42,648 nucleotides of DNA from Curvibacter soli. GTDB taxonomy: Bacteria > Pseudomonadota > Gammaproteobacteria > Burkholderiales > Burkholderiaceae_C. Positions 15,784 to 25,975 of this stretch are shown here, piece after piece; positions within the stretch are counted from its first letter, which is position 1, and every line of letters starts with the position of its first letter. The notes under the pieces were generated by a model, which was not told the DNA's origin, did no database searches, and saw nothing but the letters and a program-made list of their open reading frames with translations. The stretch lies in assembly GCF_029211125.1 (NCBI RefSeq), contig NZ_JARGEN010000024.1, forward strand, positions 1 through 42,648, written 5' to 3'. The translations under genes and the position numbers were made by a program.

Positions 15784-17226
15784 TCAGGCTGCGCGGCAGA
15801 TCTTGAGCATGTTGGTGCCACCGGGCGCGCCCATGGGCTCGCCGCAGGTGATGGCGTAAACGTCGCCGCTCTGCACGATGTCGCGGCTTTTCAGGTGGCC
15901 CTCGGCCTGTTCCAGCGCAGTGTCGCGCTCGGCGCTGCTGTCCATGAGCAGTGGGCGCACGTTGCGGTACAGGGCCATGCGGCGCTGCGTGGTCACGCGC
16001 GGGGTGAGTGCGTAGATCGGGATGTGGATGCGGTGGCGGCTCATCCACAGCGCCGTGGAGCCGCTGTCGGTCAGTGCCACGATGGCCTTGGCGCCCAGGT
16101 GGTGGGCCGTGAACAGCGCGCCCATGGCGATGCTCTGGTCGATGCTGCCGAAAGACTGGCCGGTGAAGTCGGCGTCTAGCTCCACGTCCTCGGCGGCCTC
16201 GGCGGCAGCGCAGATCTTGGCCATCTCCTGTACGGTTTCAAGCGGGTACTTGCCGGCGGCGGTCTCGGCGCTGAGCATCACGGCGTCGGTGCCGTCGAGC
16301 ACGGCGTTGGCCACGTCGCTGACCTCGGCGCGCGTGGGCACGGGGTTGGCGATCATGCTCTCCATCATCTGCGTGGCAGTGATGACGACCTTGTCGTGCT
16401 GGCGCGCCAGGCGGATCATGCGCTTTTGCAGCGCCGGCACGACGGCGTTGCCCACCTCCACGGCGAGGTCGCCGCGCGCCACCATGATGCCGTCGCTGGC
16501 CTTGAGGATCTCCTCCAGCCGCGGGATGGCCTCGGCGCGCTCGATCTTGGCGATCAGCCCCGGCCTGTGGCGGTGTCCGGCGGCGGCCACGTTGCAGAGC
16601 TGGCGCGCCATCTCCATGTCGGTGGCGTTCTTCGGGAAGCTCACGGCCACGTAGTCGGCCTGGAAGCCCATGGCGGTCTTGATGTCCTCCATGTCCTTGG
16701 CCGTGAGGGCGGGCGCGGTCAGGCCGCCGCCCTGCTTGTTGATGCCCTTGTTGTTGGACAGCTCGCCGCCGAGCTTCACGGTGGTGACGACCTGCTCGCC
16801 GAGCACCGCGTCGACGCTCAGCACGATCAGCCCGTCGTTGAGCAGCAGCAGGTCGCCGAGCTTCACGTCGCGCGGCAGTTCCTTGTAGTCCAGCCCCACG
16901 CCCTGCAGGTCGCCGGGCTCGGTGCGCGAGGCATCGAGGACGAAGCGCGTGCCGGGCTCCAGCATCACGCGCCCTTCGGCAAACCTGCCGACGCGGATCT
17001 TGGGGCCCTGCAGGTCGGCCATGATGGCCACCTCGCGGCCCGCGCGCTGCGCGGCCTCGCGCACCAGGGCGGCGCGGCCTATGTGGTCCTGCGCCGTGCC
17101 GTGGCTGAAGTTGAGCCGCACCACGTTGACGCCGGCGCGAATCATCGCTTCGAGCAGGGCCGGCTCGCTGGAAGCCGGGCCCAGGGTGGCGACAATCTTG
17201 GTGGCGCGGTGCTGCGGAGTGGTCAT
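15784..17226 (-). CDS. pyk: Pyruvate kinase
   Basis: Transfers phosphate from phosphoenolpyruvate to ADP, the last step of glycolysis. 480 residues, usual length. Motifs: TKIVATLGPASSEP, NVVRLNFSHGT, MADLQGPKIRVG, the catalytic-lysine signature GLIAKIERAEAIPRLEEI, MVARGDLAVEVG and ITATQMMESM. The C-terminal domain ends GAPGGTNMLKI. The start at 17226 is supported by AGGAG eight bases upstream. In-frame sequence reading further upstream has no family similarity. Confidence 0.97.
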   Translation of the reverse strand: MTTPQHRATKIVATLGPASSEPALLEAMIRAGVNVVRLNFSHGTAQDHIGRAALVREAAQRAGREVAIMADLQGPKIRVGRFAEGRVMLEPGTRFVLDASRTEPGDLQGVGLDYKELPRDVKLGDLLLLNDGLIVLSVDAVLGEQVVTTVKLGGELSNNKGINKQGGGLTAPALTAKDMEDIKTAMGFQADYVAVSFPKNATDMEMARQLCNVAAAGHRHRPGLIAKIERAEAIPRLEEILKASDGIMVARGDLAVEVGNAVVPALQKRMIRLARQHDKVVITATQMMESMIANPVPTRAEVSDVANAVLDGTDAVMLSAETAAGKYPLETVQEMAKICAAAEAAEDVELDADFTGQSFGSIDQSIAMGALFTAHHLGAKAIVALTDSGSTALWMSRHRIHIPIYALTPRVTTQRRMALYRNVRPLLMDSSAERDTALEQAEGHLKSRDIVQSGDVYAITCGEPMGAPGGTNMLKICRAA

Positions 17227-17653
17227 GGCGTGTCTCCTGCCTGTAACTTGGTTTCCGATTCTCACATGGCCCCGGCAGCGGCAGTTACATGCGGACGACA
17301 GCCGGCGTACCGCCGCCCGGCGGGCTGAAGTGAAACACTCCCCCAGGCTTGCCCACTGCGTGTGGCCGCCAACCCCCTCGCCGGGGGCGATACCGGCGGC
17401 CCGGCAAAGCCGGTTGCGCGGTATCCCTGGCATTGGGCTGCGCCGGTTTCATGCGCTGCGGGTGGTGCGCGAGCGCCTTGGGGCCACTGACATCTTTCCG
17501 CCATATGACCTCATGTATGCTACGGCCCGCCAATAAACGCCAGGGCTTTGATTCCGGTCAGACCCCCGGGCACCGCAGCGCCTTAGCATGCGCTGCATGT
17601 GCGGCGTTGCCATACGCCTCTCCCGTTTTCGAATGAACTGGACCTTGAACTCC
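17227..17653. other. 427-base gap with a GC-rich extragenic repeat
   Basis: No convincing gene is visible. About 17300-17440 is a run of inverted GC blocks (CCCCC-TCGCC-GGGGG at 17373-17387, then CCGGCGGCCCGG and AAGCCGG), like extragenic repeats common in Comamonadaceae and related to the hairpin at 2072-2085. The remainder must hold the promoters for the divergent pyk and desaturase genes; none is clear enough to mark. Confidence 0.5.
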
Positions 17654-18769
17654 ATGACTTCCGCCTCCGCGCCCGAGACTCTGCCCCAGCCCCTCTCGCC
17701 CGAGGAACCGCTGCCGCACCGCAAGGTGATCCGCTCTTGGCTGATCCCGATCTCGCAGCGCACGACGCTGCGCGCGTTCGTGCTGCTGGCCTTCGACTGG
17801 GCGCTGTTCATCGCGCTCATCGCGGGCACGATGCTGCTCGACGCGCTGTGGGCGCGGATCCTGTGCTCGCTGGCCGCGGGCTTCGTGATCGGGCGACTGT
17901 TCATCATCGGCCACGACGCCTGCCATCAGAGCCTGACACCGCATCGGCGCCTGAACAAGTGGCTGGGCCGTATCGCCTTCCTGCCCTCGCTCACGGCCTA
18001 CAGCCTGTGGGACATGGGTCACAACGTGGTGCACCACGGCTTCACCAACCTCAAGGGCGTGGATTTTGTCTGGGCGCCGCTGACGCAGACCGAGTTCGAG
18101 CAGCTCTCGCCCGTGCGCCGCGCGTTCGAGCGCCTCTACCGCAGCGGCTGGGGACCGGGTGCGTACTACGCCATCGAGATCTGGTGGAAGAAGATGATGT
18201 TCCCGCGCCGCGCCCAGATGGGCAGCACCTACCGCCCGGTCTTCACCAAGGACTGCGCGCTGGTCACCGGCTTCGCCGCGCTGTGGATCGCCGCCATCGT
18301 GGCCGTCGCGCTGGCGGCGGGCACGTCGGTATGGCTCACGCTGCTGCTCGGCTTCGCCGTGCCCATGCTGTTCTGGTTCAACATGATGGGCTTCGTGATC
18401 TACGGCCACCACACGCACGTCAAGGTGCAGTGGCACGACGAGCGCGCAGCCTGGCAGCGCGCGCAGCCATTCGTGTCGACCACAGTGCACCTGACCTTCC
18501 CGCTGCAGATCGGCGCGCTGATCCACCACATCATGGAGCACACCGCGCACCACGTGGACATGAGCATCCCGCTCTACAAACTCAAGGAAGCGCAGAAGGT
18601 GCTGGAGCACCTGCTGCCCGAGCGCATCATCATCCAGCGCTTCTCGTGGAAGTGGTACTTCGACACGGCGCGCGCCTGCAAGCTCTATGACTTCACGCGC
18701 CAGTGCTGGACCGACTTCAAGGGCTGCGCCACCAGCACGCCGCATCGCCTGCAAGCGCAGGCGGCCTGA
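17654..18769 (+). CDS. Membrane fatty-acid desaturase
   Basis: A di-iron integral membrane desaturase of about 371 residues. The three histidine boxes are GHDACHQ, HNVVHHGFTN and EHTAHHVD, with two pairs of hydrophobic segments between and around them (for example AFVLLAFDWALFIALIAGTML). It should introduce a double bond into an acyl chain and so adjust membrane fluidity; position and substrate are unknown. The start is uncertain: ATG 17654 (MTSASAPETLPQ), 17633 and 17588 are in frame and none has a good ribosome site. 17654 was chosen because the segments before it look random. A strong terminator follows. Confidence 0.88.
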   Translation: MTSASAPETLPQPLSPEEPLPHRKVIRSWLIPISQRTTLRAFVLLAFDWALFIALIAGTMLLDALWARILCSLAAGFVIGRLFIIGHDACHQSLTPHRRLNKWLGRIAFLPSLTAYSLWDMGHNVVHHGFTNLKGVDFVWAPLTQTEFEQLSPVRRAFERLYRSGWGPGAYYAIEIWWKKMMFPRRAQMGSTYRPVFTKDCALVTGFAALWIAAIVAVALAAGTSVWLTLLLGFAVPMLFWFNMMGFVIYGHHTHVKVQWHDERAAWQRAQPFVSTTVHLTFPLQIGALIHHIMEHTAHHVDMSIPLYKLKEAQKVLEHLLPERIIIQRFSWKWYFDTARACKLYDFTRQCWTDFKGCATSTPHRLQAQAA

Positions 18770-18798
18770 GCCCCGCGCGCGCAAGCGCCTCGTCCAAC

Positions 18799-18822
18799 AG
18801 CGGGCTTCGGCCCGCTTTTTTT
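18799..18822 (+). terminator. Intrinsic terminator of the desaturase gene
   Basis: AGCGGGC (18799-18805), a TTCG loop and GCCCGCT (18810-18816) form a 7-bp stem, followed directly by a seven-base T-tract. A classic rho-independent terminator 30 bases after the stop codon. Confidence 0.92.
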
Positions 18823-18827
18823 ATGCC

Positions 18828-18886
18828 AAATCGGCCTCCAGCGCTTTATTTACCTGCGGTGGCAGCTACTTTTTCAATAGCAAATC
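18828..18886 (-). repeat. Dispersed palindromic repeat after the desaturase gene
   Basis: AAATCGGCCTCCAGCGCTTT, then ACCTGCGGTGGCAGCTACTT and AATAGCAAA, is the reverse-strand version of the repeats at 7610 and 9844 with the same spacing. It lies in the 231-base gap before the convergent pgk; the rest of the gap holds only the terminator. Confidence 0.6.
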
Positions 18887-19000
18887 AGCACGCGGTCATT
18901 GCCCCAGATGCGCTGCGATGGCATGCCGCAACGGTGGTGCCGCCAAGCATCGAACACTGCACCAGGCCCTTCGCAGCCGCCCGCGTTGATGCGCGTCAGG

Positions 19001-20197
19001 CTACCCCGCCGCGCGCTTTTCGAGAATTTCGAGCGCCGGCAGGGTCTTGCCCTCCAGCACTTCGAGGAAGGCGCCGCCGCCCGTGGAGATGTAGCCCACG
19101 TCGCGCCCGATGCCGTACTTGGCGATGGCTGCCAGCGTGTCGCCGCCGCCGGCGATGGAGAACGCCGGGCTTTCGGCGATGGCGCGCGCGATCGTCTCGG
19201 TGCCGTGCGAGAACGGCTCGAACTCGAACACGCCCACGGGACCGTTCCAGACGATGGTGCCGGCGGCCTTGAGCCGGCTGGCCAGCAGCGCGGCGGTCTG
19301 CGGGCCGATGTCGAGGATCAGGTCGTCCGCCGCCACGTCGGCGGCGGCCTTGGTGGTGGCCGGCGCGTCGGCGGCGAAGGTCTTGGCCGTCACCACGTCC
19401 ACGGGGATCGGCACCGCCGCGCCGCGCGCGGCCATGGCGTCGATCACGGCACGGGCCTCGGCCACGAGGTCGGGCTCGGCCAGCGACTTGCCGATCGGCA
19501 GCCCCGCGGCCAGCATGAATGTGTTGGCGATGCCGCCGCCCACCACCAGTTCGTCGACCTTTTCGGCCAGGCTCTTGAGGATGGTGAGCTTGGTGCTGAC
19601 CTTGCTGCCCGCGACGATGGCCACCAGCGGGCGCTTCGGAGCGCGCAGCGCCTTGGTGATCGCGTCGATCTCGGCGGCCAGCAGCGGGCCGGCGCAGGCC
19701 ACCTTGGCGTACCGGGCGATGCCGTAGGTCGTGCCCTCGGCGCGGTGGGCGGTGCCGAAGGCGTCGTTGACGTAGATGTCGCACAGCGCGGCCATCTTCT
19801 GCGCGAGTGCGGGGTCGTTCTTCTTCTCGCCCTTGTTCACGCGGCAGTTTTCCAGCAGCACGATCTGGCCGGGCTGGACCTGCACGCCTCGTTCCACCCA
19901 GTCCGCCACCAGCGGCACCGGGCGGCCCAGCAGTTCGGACAGGCGTGCGGCCACGGGCGCGAGCGAATCCTCGGGCCGGCGCACGCCTTCGGTCGGGCGG
20001 CCCAGGTGCGAGGTGACCATGACCGCCGCGCCGGCATCGAGCGCCATGCGGATGCAAGGCACCGAGGCGCGGATGCGCGTGTCCTCGGAAATATGGCCCG
20101 CGTCATCGAAAGGCACGTTGAGATCGGCGCGGATGAAAACGCGCTGGCCGGAAGCCTTGCCCTGCGCGGCGAGGTCGGAAAAACGGAGGACATTCAT
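19001..20197 (-). CDS. pgk: Phosphoglycerate kinase
   Basis: Interconverts 1,3-bisphosphoglycerate plus ADP with 3-phosphoglycerate plus ATP. 398 residues, usual length. Seen: [13 protein letters not shown] near the N-terminus, [76 protein letters not shown] and the C-terminal nucleotide site [13 protein letters not shown]. The start at 20197 gives the standard N-terminus [14 protein letters not shown]. Confidence 0.97.
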   Translation of the reverse strand: MNVLRFSDLAAQGKASGQRVFIRADLNVPFDDAGHISEDTRIRASVPCIRMALDAGAAVMVTSHLGRPTEGVRRPEDSLAPVAARLSELLGRPVPLVADWVERGVQVQPGQIVLLENCRVNKGEKKNDPALAQKMAALCDIYVNDAFGTAHRAEGTTYGIARYAKVACAGPLLAAEIDAITKALRAPKRPLVAIVAGSKVSTKLTILKSLAEKVDELVVGGGIANTFMLAAGLPIGKSLAEPDLVAEARAVIDAMAARGAAVPIPVDVVTAKTFAADAPATTKAAADVAADDLILDIGPQTAALLASRLKAAGTIVWNGPVGVFEFEPFSHGTETIARAIAESPAFSIAGGGDTLAAIAKYGIGRDVGYISTGGGAFLEVLEGKTLPALEILEKRAAG

Positions 20198-20268
20198 GGG
20201 GCGGACGGTGTTCGTTGAAGCGGGAATCGCCCGGCATTGTAGAAAAGCCGTGGCGCAGCAAGCCGCCG

Positions 20269-20598
20269 CTACCAGCCCAGCCCCAGGTGCAGCGGCAGGT
20301 AGACCGCCATGCCCGCGACGATGGTGCCGAGGATGCCCCGGCGCCAGAAGTAGTACGCCATGGCCGCAGCCACCGCGGGCAGGCGGGCATCGGCCAGCGT
20401 GGCGATGAGCGCGCCGTTGCGCATCACCACCTCGGGCGCCAGCACGGCGCCCAGGGCCGCCAGCGGCGCGTAGCGCAGCCCGCGGCGCAGCCATTCGGGC
20501 AGTGGCAGTTCGCGCTCGGGCAGCATGAAGAAGCTGCGCGTGAGCACGGTGATGACCGTCAGTCCCAGCACCGTCACGACGACCTCCCACGTTTCCAT
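20269..20598 (-). CDS. azlD: AzlD-family small subunit of a branched-chain amino acid exporter
   Basis: A 109-residue membrane protein with about four hydrophobic helices and the AzlD pattern near its start ([13 protein letters not shown]), followed by [24 protein letters not shown]. With AzlC it exports branched-chain amino acids or related compounds. Its ATG overlaps the last base of the azlC stop (TGATG), so the two are translationally coupled. It ends 71 bases before the pgk start on the same strand; no obvious terminator was seen in between. Confidence 0.88.
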   Translation of the reverse strand: METWEVVVTVLGLTVITVLTRSFFMLPERELPLPEWLRRGLRYAPLAALGAVLAPEVVMRNGALIATLADARLPAVAAAMAYYFWRRGILGTIVAGMAVYLPLHLGLGW

Positions 20599-21341
20599 CA
20601 GGATGCCCCCATGCGGCGGTGCAGCGCAAAGGCGGCCTCCATCACCAGCCCCACGGCCACCGCGGCGGCGATGGCCACGAGGATGTTGAGCTTGAGCGGC
20701 AGCGCGAACGCCGCGATGGCCGCCAGCCCCGACACGCCCGCCGCCACCCAACTGATACGGTCGCTCAGCATGGAGCACAGCACGCCCAGCAGCGCCAGCA
20801 CGCCCGCGAAGCCCAGGCCCCAGCGCTGCGGGATGGCGTTGGCGAACAGCATGCCGGCGATGGACAGGCCCTGCCAGGCCACCCAGTTGATCGTGCTGGC
20901 GCCCCAGAAATACGGCAGCTGCTCGGGACTGTGCTTCAGGTCGGGGTAGCGCCGGGTGAACAGCACGAAGGTCACGTCGCCGCTCACGTAGCCCAGCAGG
21001 CAGCGGTAGGCGCGGTGGAAATGCCCGAAGTAGCTGCGCCACATGGCGCTGAAGATCACGAAGCGCAGGTTGACGCAGCTCGCGGTGAGCCAGACCACCC
21101 AGACCGGCGAGCCGGCGATGATGAGGGGCAGCACGGCCAACTGCGCGCTGCCCGCGTACACCAGCAGCGACATGAAGATGGCCAGCGGCACCGGCATCCC
21201 GCTCTTGGTCATCGCCACGCCGGTGACCAGCCCCCAGGCACCGATGCCCACGGCCATGCCGGCCATGTCACGCATGCCGCGCACGAATTCCGGGTGGCGC
21301 ACGATGTCGCGCAGCGGCGGCGGGCTGGCGTGCCGCGTCAT
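20598..21341 (-). CDS. azlC: AzlC-family large subunit of a branched-chain amino acid exporter
   Basis: A 247-residue inner-membrane protein of the AzlC/YgaZ family. Seen: [17 protein letters not shown], the conserved [40 protein letters not shown] and [18 protein letters not shown], with multiple transmembrane helices. It pairs with AzlD directly downstream. Its ATG overlaps the fmt stop (ATGA), so it lies in the chain def - lipoprotein - fmt - azlC - azlD. Two of those joints are 4-base overlaps and one is a 1-base overlap. Confidence 0.9.
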   Translation of the reverse strand: MTRHASPPPLRDIVRHPEFVRGMRDMAGMAVGIGAWGLVTGVAMTKSGMPVPLAIFMSLLVYAGSAQLAVLPLIIAGSPVWVVWLTASCVNLRFVIFSAMWRSYFGHFHRAYRCLLGYVSGDVTFVLFTRRYPDLKHSPEQLPYFWGASTINWVAWQGLSIAGMLFANAIPQRWGLGFAGVLALLGVLCSMLSDRISWVAAGVSGLAAIAAFALPLKLNILVAIAAAVAVGLVMEAAFALHRRMGAS

Positions 21342-22306
21342 GGCGCCGCCCCGAGCCGCAGGCCCGGCGCGAGGGCGAAGCCGCGCAGGAAATCCACCGC
21401 CGGCAGCCGCTTGCCGCCCGCGCGCTGCAGCGTCGTGGCCCGCAGCACGCCCTGGCCGCACTGCACGCGCACGCCCTGCGCGTGCGCCGCCAGCACGGTG
21501 CCGGGCGCGGGCTGCGCGCCCGGCGGCTGCGCCTCGGCCACGCCGGCCCAGAACTTCACCGCCTCGCCGCCCGCATGCGCGGTGGCGCCCGGGAACGGGT
21601 CGAAGGCCCGGATGCGCCGCGCGATGGTGGCGGCGTCCTGCCGCCAGTCGATCTCGGCCTCGGCCTTGTCGATCTTGTGCGCGTAGGTCACGCCCTCGGC
21701 GGGCTGCGGTACCGGATGCAGGCCACCACGGGCCGCCAGTTCCAGCGCCTCGACGATCAGCCGCCCGCCGAGCGCGGCGAGCCTGTCGTGCAGCGTGGCC
21801 GTGGTGTCGTCCGCCGCGATGGGCAGGCGCTGCGCCAGCAGCATGTCGCCGGTATCGAGGCCGGCATCCATCCGCATGATGGTGACGCCGGTCTCGGCGT
21901 CGCCGGCCTCGATGGCGCGGTGGATGGGCGCGGCGCCGCGCCAGCGCGGCAGCAGGCTGGCGTGGATGTTCAAACAGCCGTGGCGCGGCATGTCCAGCAC
22001 CCACTGCGGCAGGATGAGCCCGTAGGCGGCGACGACCATCACGTCCGCATCCGCGGCGGCGATCTTCGCCTGCGCGTGCGCCGCATCATCGGGATACCTG
22101 CCGTCGAGCCGCAGGCTGCGCGGCTGGGCGACGGGCATGCCGTGGTCCAGCGCGAAGCGCTTGACGGCGGAGGCTTGCAGCTTCATCCCGCGCCCCGCGG
22201 GCCGGTCGGGCTGGGTCAGCACGAGCGATACCGCATGGCCCGCGGCATGCAGTTGCCGCAGCGCCGCGCTGGCGAACTCCGGCGTGCCGGCGAAGATGAC
22301 TTTCAT
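21338..22306 (-). CDS. fmt: Methionyl-tRNA formyltransferase
   Basis: Formylates initiator Met-tRNA with 10-formyl-THF before translation starts. 322 residues, usual length. Seen: [19 protein letters not shown], the folate-site segment [15 protein letters not shown], the catalytic loop [44 protein letters not shown] split across the substrate pocket, and [12 protein letters not shown] at the start of the C-terminal domain. It is near def, which removes the same formyl group, as in most bacteria; here a lipoprotein gene lies between them. Confidence 0.96.
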   Translation of the reverse strand: MKVIFAGTPEFASAALRQLHAAGHAVSLVLTQPDRPAGRGMKLQASAVKRFALDHGMPVAQPRSLRLDGRYPDDAAHAQAKIAAADADVMVVAAYGLILPQWVLDMPRHGCLNIHASLLPRWRGAAPIHRAIEAGDAETGVTIMRMDAGLDTGDMLLAQRLPIAADDTTATLHDRLAALGGRLIVEALELAARGGLHPVPQPAEGVTYAHKIDKAEAEIDWRQDAATIARRIRAFDPFPGATAHAGGEAVKFWAGVAEAQPPGAQPAPGTVLAAHAQGVRVQCGQGVLRATTLQRAGGKRLPAVDFLRGFALAPGLRLGAAP

Positions 22307-22349
22307 GGTTGCAAAAAGGCAGGACCGGGCGCCGCCGGTCTTCAGGTTC

Positions 22350-22859
22350 TCAACCGTCGCTGTCCCGGTCGGAGCGAATGAACTCGTCGGTGAACTGGAT
22401 GAGGCGTACCGTGCCGCCGCGGTCGATGTGGATATGAATGAAGCGGCTTTCGTTGAAATCGAAGAAGCGGTAGGTATAAATGTCGCCGTCGAACATGGCG
22501 ACATGCTCGATCATGACAGGCGGGCCCAGCAGCAGGCGCACGTCCTCTAGCGTCCATAGGCCGGGCTGGATCTGGGCCAGGCGCGCGGGCGTGAGCGGCT
22601 GCTCCACGCGCCGCAGCCGGCCCGCGCTGTCGAAATCCAGGTTGTAGACGGCATGGCCGGCGGGCAGCTCGGAGTACTGCAGCCGTTCGCCACCGTCGGG
22701 CAAGGCGTAGGTGGCGGTGGGCTTGCCAAGCCTTTGCAGCACGTCGGCGCGCAGGGCGCCCGGCTGCTCGCTCCCCGGCAGAGCCGCACAGGCGGCCAGC
22801 AGCGCCGCCGCCAGGAGCAGGCCGCAGCGGCGCAGGATAGCGGTCCGTGTCCGGCTCAT
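22350..22859 (-). CDS. SmpA/OmlA (BamE-like) lipoprotein
   Basis: A 169-residue lipoprotein with a signal peptide and lipobox ([13 protein letters not shown]), so anchored in a membrane, probably the outer. The body has the BamE/OmlA-type beginning [28 protein letters not shown] followed by [16 protein letters not shown], two short repeats of the pattern LxxVxxLLGxP and a strand ending in DGG/DRG. It is probably a small envelope protein rather than BamE itself, because it is longer and lies in the def-fmt operon. Its ATG overlaps the def stop (ATGA). Confidence 0.75.
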   Translation of the reverse strand: MSRTRTAILRRCGLLLAAALLAACAALPGSEQPGALRADVLQRLGKPTATYALPDGGERLQYSELPAGHAVYNLDFDSAGRLRRVEQPLTPARLAQIQPGLWTLEDVRLLLGPPVMIEHVAMFDGDIYTYRFFDFNESRFIHIHIDRGGTVRLIQFTDEFIRSDRDSDG

Positions 22860-23365
22860 GCGCGCTCCTCCCGCAGTTGCTTGAGCATCTTGGTCTTGAT
22901 GCGCTTGCGCTTGAGCGGCGAGAGGTATTCGACGAACACCTTGCCCAGCAAGTGGTCCATCTCGTGCTGGATGCAGACCGCCAGCAGCCCTTCGGCCTCG
23001 ATGGTGCGTGGCAGGCCCTCGGCGTCGAGCGCGCTCACGTGCACGGCCACCGAGCGCTCCACGCCGTCGTAGATGCCGGGCACGGACAGGCAGCCCTCGT
23101 CGCCCACCTGCTTTTCCTCGCTGGCCCAGGTGATCTCGGGGTTGATGAGCACGATGGGCGCGTTGCGCTCCTCGGACACGTCGATGACGATGAGGCGCTC
23201 GTGCACATCGCCCTGCGTGGCCGCCAGGCCGATGCCGTTGGCGTCGTACATGGTTTCCAGCATGTCGGCGACGAGCGTGCGGATGCGCGCGTCCACCGCC
23301 TGCACGGGCTTGGCCACCGTGTGGAGGCGGGGATCGGGATAGCGGAGAATCGAAAGAAGTGCCAT
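22856..23365 (-). CDS. def: Peptide deformylase
   Basis: Removes the N-formyl group from new proteins; an Fe2+/Zn2+ enzyme of 169 residues. The three family motifs are present: GIGLAATQ (with GxGxAAxQ), EGCLSVPG with the metal Cys, and QHEMDHL with the two metal His and catalytic Glu. The start at 23365 ([14 protein letters not shown]) is the family start; the frame continues open upstream but without similarity. It heads the minus-strand operon to azlD and is divergent from the LysM gene across a 185-base gap. Confidence 0.96.
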   Translation of the reverse strand: MALLSILRYPDPRLHTVAKPVQAVDARIRTLVADMLETMYDANGIGLAATQGDVHERLIVIDVSEERNAPIVLINPEITWASEEKQVGDEGCLSVPGIYDGVERSVAVHVSALDAEGLPRTIEAEGLLAVCIQHEMDHLLGKVFVEYLSPLKRKRIKTKMLKQLREERA

Positions 23366-23550
23366 GGTCGTGGAACGGGCAATGTCGCTATTTTCGCTAC
23401 TTTTCGCCGGGCCGCCGGGCGGCGTGGGCAATATTCGTTGCCGAATCAAGGGCTTGAGCGCAAAATCTGACATCGTTTGTAAGGACTCTGCCGGGACTGC
23501 GGCATGCGCGGCCACCGGTATCACAACACCCAAGTGAGGGCGCATTCGCG

Positions 23551-24780
23551 ATGCATCAAGACAGGAATACCCCGAAGGCCGGCAGGCGCGCAGAGCGCAC
23601 GACGTTCATCGCACTGGCCGCCGCAACCGCCTTCGCCTCTTGCCTTCCCGCAGCCGCCCAGCAATACCCGGTCACCAGCGGCCAGCGCAGCACCGCGCAG
23701 CAGGTGGCGCAGGCGGGCGTGCCCCTGGAGCAGCTCGCGCCCGACGCGCCGGACACCTACGTGGTCAAGCGCGGCGACACGCTCTGGGCCATCTCCGGCA
23801 TCTACCTGCACAAGCCCTGGCGCTGGCCCGAGCTGTGGGGCATGAACCTGCAGGACATCCGCAACCCGCACCTGATCTATCCGGGCCAGACGCTCTACCT
23901 GCTCAAGAAGGACGGCTACGCCCGCCTGAGCACCAGCCCCGGCGGCGGCGAGCCCGGCACCATCCGCGTATCGCCACGCACGCGCTATGACAGCCTGAGC
24001 GACTCGGCCCTGCCGACGCTGCGGCCCGACCAGATCGAGCCCTTCCTCGCCGAACCCGTGGTGGTGGACGAGGACACGCTGACCAAGGCCCCGCGCATCG
24101 TCGCCACGCTAGACGCCCGCGTCATCGTGAGCCGCGGCGACCGCGTCTACGCCCGCGGCGACGCGGCCAAGCCGCTGAGCCTGGAGCCGGGCAACCCCGT
24201 GGCCTTCCGCGTGTTCCGCGACGGCGTGCCGCTGAAGGACCCGGTGAGCGGCGAGGTGCTGGGCTACGAGGCGCAGTACCTGGGCCGCGCCTCGCTGGTA
24301 CGCGGCGAGGGCACCGAGCAGTCCAAGGGCAAGGACGGCGAGACGGTGACCGACATCGTGCCGGGCACGGTCGACATCATCGCCACCAAGGAAGAGATCC
24401 GCGTCGGCGACCGCCTGCTGCCCGAGCCCGAGCGCGAGTTCCTGAGCTACGCGCCGCGCGCCCCGCGCCAGGCGGTGGACGCACGCGTGGTGTCCCTCTA
24501 CGGCAACTCCAACGCGATGGCGCTGGCGGGGCAGAACCAGGTCATCGTCATCAACAAGGGCACGCGCGACGGCATCGAGCGCGGCGACGTGCTGACGCTG
24601 TTGTCCGACGGCGCGCGCGTGGTCGACCGCACCAACGACGAGCGCACGCCGATCAAGCTGCCGAGCGAAGAGAACGGCCACGTCATGGTGTTCCGCACGT
24701 TCGAGAAGGTGTCCTACGCCCTGCTGCTCGAACTGCGCGTGGGCGCCAAGATCGGCGACCGGCTCGTCAACCCGCGCTGA
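23551..24780 (+). CDS. LysM-domain envelope protein
   Basis: A 409-residue exported protein. It has a signal peptide ([22 protein letters not shown]), then one LysM domain at about residues 69-118 ([23 protein letters not shown] to YPGQTLYLL), which binds peptidoglycan glycan strands. The remaining 290 residues are a conserved but functionally unassigned region with a repeated beta pattern ([52 protein letters not shown]). This architecture sits between def and dprA in most Burkholderiales. No catalytic motif is seen, so the role is probably structural or in cell-wall recognition. Confidence 0.88.
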   Translation: MHQDRNTPKAGRRAERTTFIALAAATAFASCLPAAAQQYPVTSGQRSTAQQVAQAGVPLEQLAPDAPDTYVVKRGDTLWAISGIYLHKPWRWPELWGMNLQDIRNPHLIYPGQTLYLLKKDGYARLSTSPGGGEPGTIRVSPRTRYDSLSDSALPTLRPDQIEPFLAEPVVVDEDTLTKAPRIVATLDARVIVSRGDRVYARGDAAKPLSLEPGNPVAFRVFRDGVPLKDPVSGEVLGYEAQYLGRASLVRGEGTEQSKGKDGETVTDIVPGTVDIIATKEEIRVGDRLLPEPEREFLSYAPRAPRQAVDARVVSLYGNSNAMALAGQNQVIVINKGTRDGIERGDVLTLLSDGARVVDRTNDERTPIKLPSEENGHVMVFRTFEKVSYALLLELRVGAKIGDRLVNPR

Positions 24781-24781
24781 C

Positions 24782-24803
24782 GGCGCGGCGCGCGCGCCGC
24801 GCC
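24782..24803. repeat. Perfect 22-bp GC palindrome between the LysM gene and dprA
   Basis: Two bases after the LysM stop, an inverted repeat GGCGCGGCG / CGCCGCGCC surrounds a CGCG centre. It lacks a T-run. It may be an mRNA-stabilising or attenuating hairpin, since dprA starts only 18 bases later. Confidence 0.5.
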
Positions 24804-24820
24804 AACCCTCCGCCGTCCTC

Positions 24821-25960
24821 ATGGAACATGCAGAACTCGGCGCGTGGCTGCGCCTCACGCTGAGCCGCGGCGTCGGCAACGATGCCGCGCGCCGGCTGCT
24901 GGCGCGCTTCGGGCTGCCGCAGGACATCTTCACCCAGAGCCCCGCCGCGCTGCGCGAGGTGGTTACGCCGGCCCAGGCGGACGCGCTGGCACAGGTGCCC
25001 GAAGGCTGGGCGGCACTGCTGGAGCGCACGGCGCACTGGCTGGCGCAGGCCGAAGGCGATGGCGCCATGCGCGGCCTCGTCGCGCTCGGCGACCCGCGCT
25101 ATCCCCGCCTCCTGCTCGAAACCGCAGACCCGCCGCTGCTGCTCTACGCCGTGGGCGCGGCGCGCTGGCTGCAGCCGGACTGCCGCGACTTCGGCGTGCG
25201 CTGCGGCCTGGCGATCGTCGGCAGCCGCAACCCGACGCCGCAGGGCGAGCGCCATGCGCACGACTTTGCCCAGGCGTTCGCCGCCGCGGGGCTGACCGTG
25301 GTGTCGGGCCTGGCGCTGGGGGTGGACGGGGCCGCGCACGCGGGCGCCCTGGCGGGCGCGGCGGACGGCGTGCCTGCGACGCTCGCCGTGGTTGGCACGG
25401 GGCCGGACCGCATCTACCCGGCGCGCCACCGGGAGCTGGCGCACCGCATCGCCGCACACGGCCTGATCGTCAGCGAATACCCGCTGGGCACGCCGCCGCT
25501 GGCAGCCAATTTCCCCAAGCGCAACCGCCTCATCGCCGGGCTGTCGCAGGGCACGCTGGTGGTGGAGGCGGCGCTGGCCTCGGGCTCGCTGATCACGGCG
25601 CGGCTGGCGGCCGAGCAGGGGCGCGAGGTGTTCGCGATTCCTGGCTCGATCCAGGCGCCGCAGTCGCGCGGCTGCCATGCCCTGATCCGCCAGGGCGCCA
25701 AGCTGGTGGAGTCGGCGCAGGACGTGCTGGAGGAACTGCGCCTGCCGGCCGCTCCAGCGCCCGTGGCGGATGCGCCGGCGGCCCCGCCGGAGCACCCATT
25801 GCTCGCCGCCATGGGCTACGACCCGGTGGGCCTGGATGCGCTGGTGGCGCGCACCGGCATCGCCACGGCGGACCTGCAGGTGCAACTGCTGGAGCTGGAA
25901 CTCGCCGGCGCCGTGGCCCGGCTGCCGGGGGGGCTGTTCCAGCGCGTCGGGGTGGCTTGA
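24821..25960 (+). CDS. dprA: DNA-processing protein DprA
   Basis: Binds incoming single-stranded DNA in natural transformation, shields it and loads RecA. 379 residues: an N-terminal SAM-like helical part (LRLTLSRGVGNDAARRLLARFG), the Rossmann core (CGLAIVGSRNPTPQGERHA, VVSGLALGVDGAAHAGAL, ANFPKRNRLIAGLSQGTLVVEAALASGSLITARLA) and a C-terminal winged-helix (MGYDPVGLDALVARTG). All DNA-binding segments of the core are intact. It follows the LysM gene by 40 bases. MITE copy D begins 15 bases after its stop. Confidence 0.95.
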   Translation: MEHAELGAWLRLTLSRGVGNDAARRLLARFGLPQDIFTQSPAALREVVTPAQADALAQVPEGWAALLERTAHWLAQAEGDGAMRGLVALGDPRYPRLLLETADPPLLLYAVGAARWLQPDCRDFGVRCGLAIVGSRNPTPQGERHAHDFAQAFAAAGLTVVSGLALGVDGAAHAGALAGAADGVPATLAVVGTGPDRIYPARHRELAHRIAAHGLIVSEYPLGTPPLAANFPKRNRLIAGLSQGTLVVEAALASGSLITARLAAEQGREVFAIPGSIQAPQSRGCHALIRQGAKLVESAQDVLEELRLPAAPAPVADAPAAPPEHPLLAAMGYDPVGLDALVARTGIATADLQVQLLELELAGAVARLPGGLFQRVGVA

Positions 25961-25975
25961 CCCTTGACCCTTGAA

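Noticed and set aside
17262-17636. Small frames in the pyk-desaturase gap
   Set aside because: They read through GC-rich inverted repeats on both strands, have no ribosome sites and no recognisable sequence.
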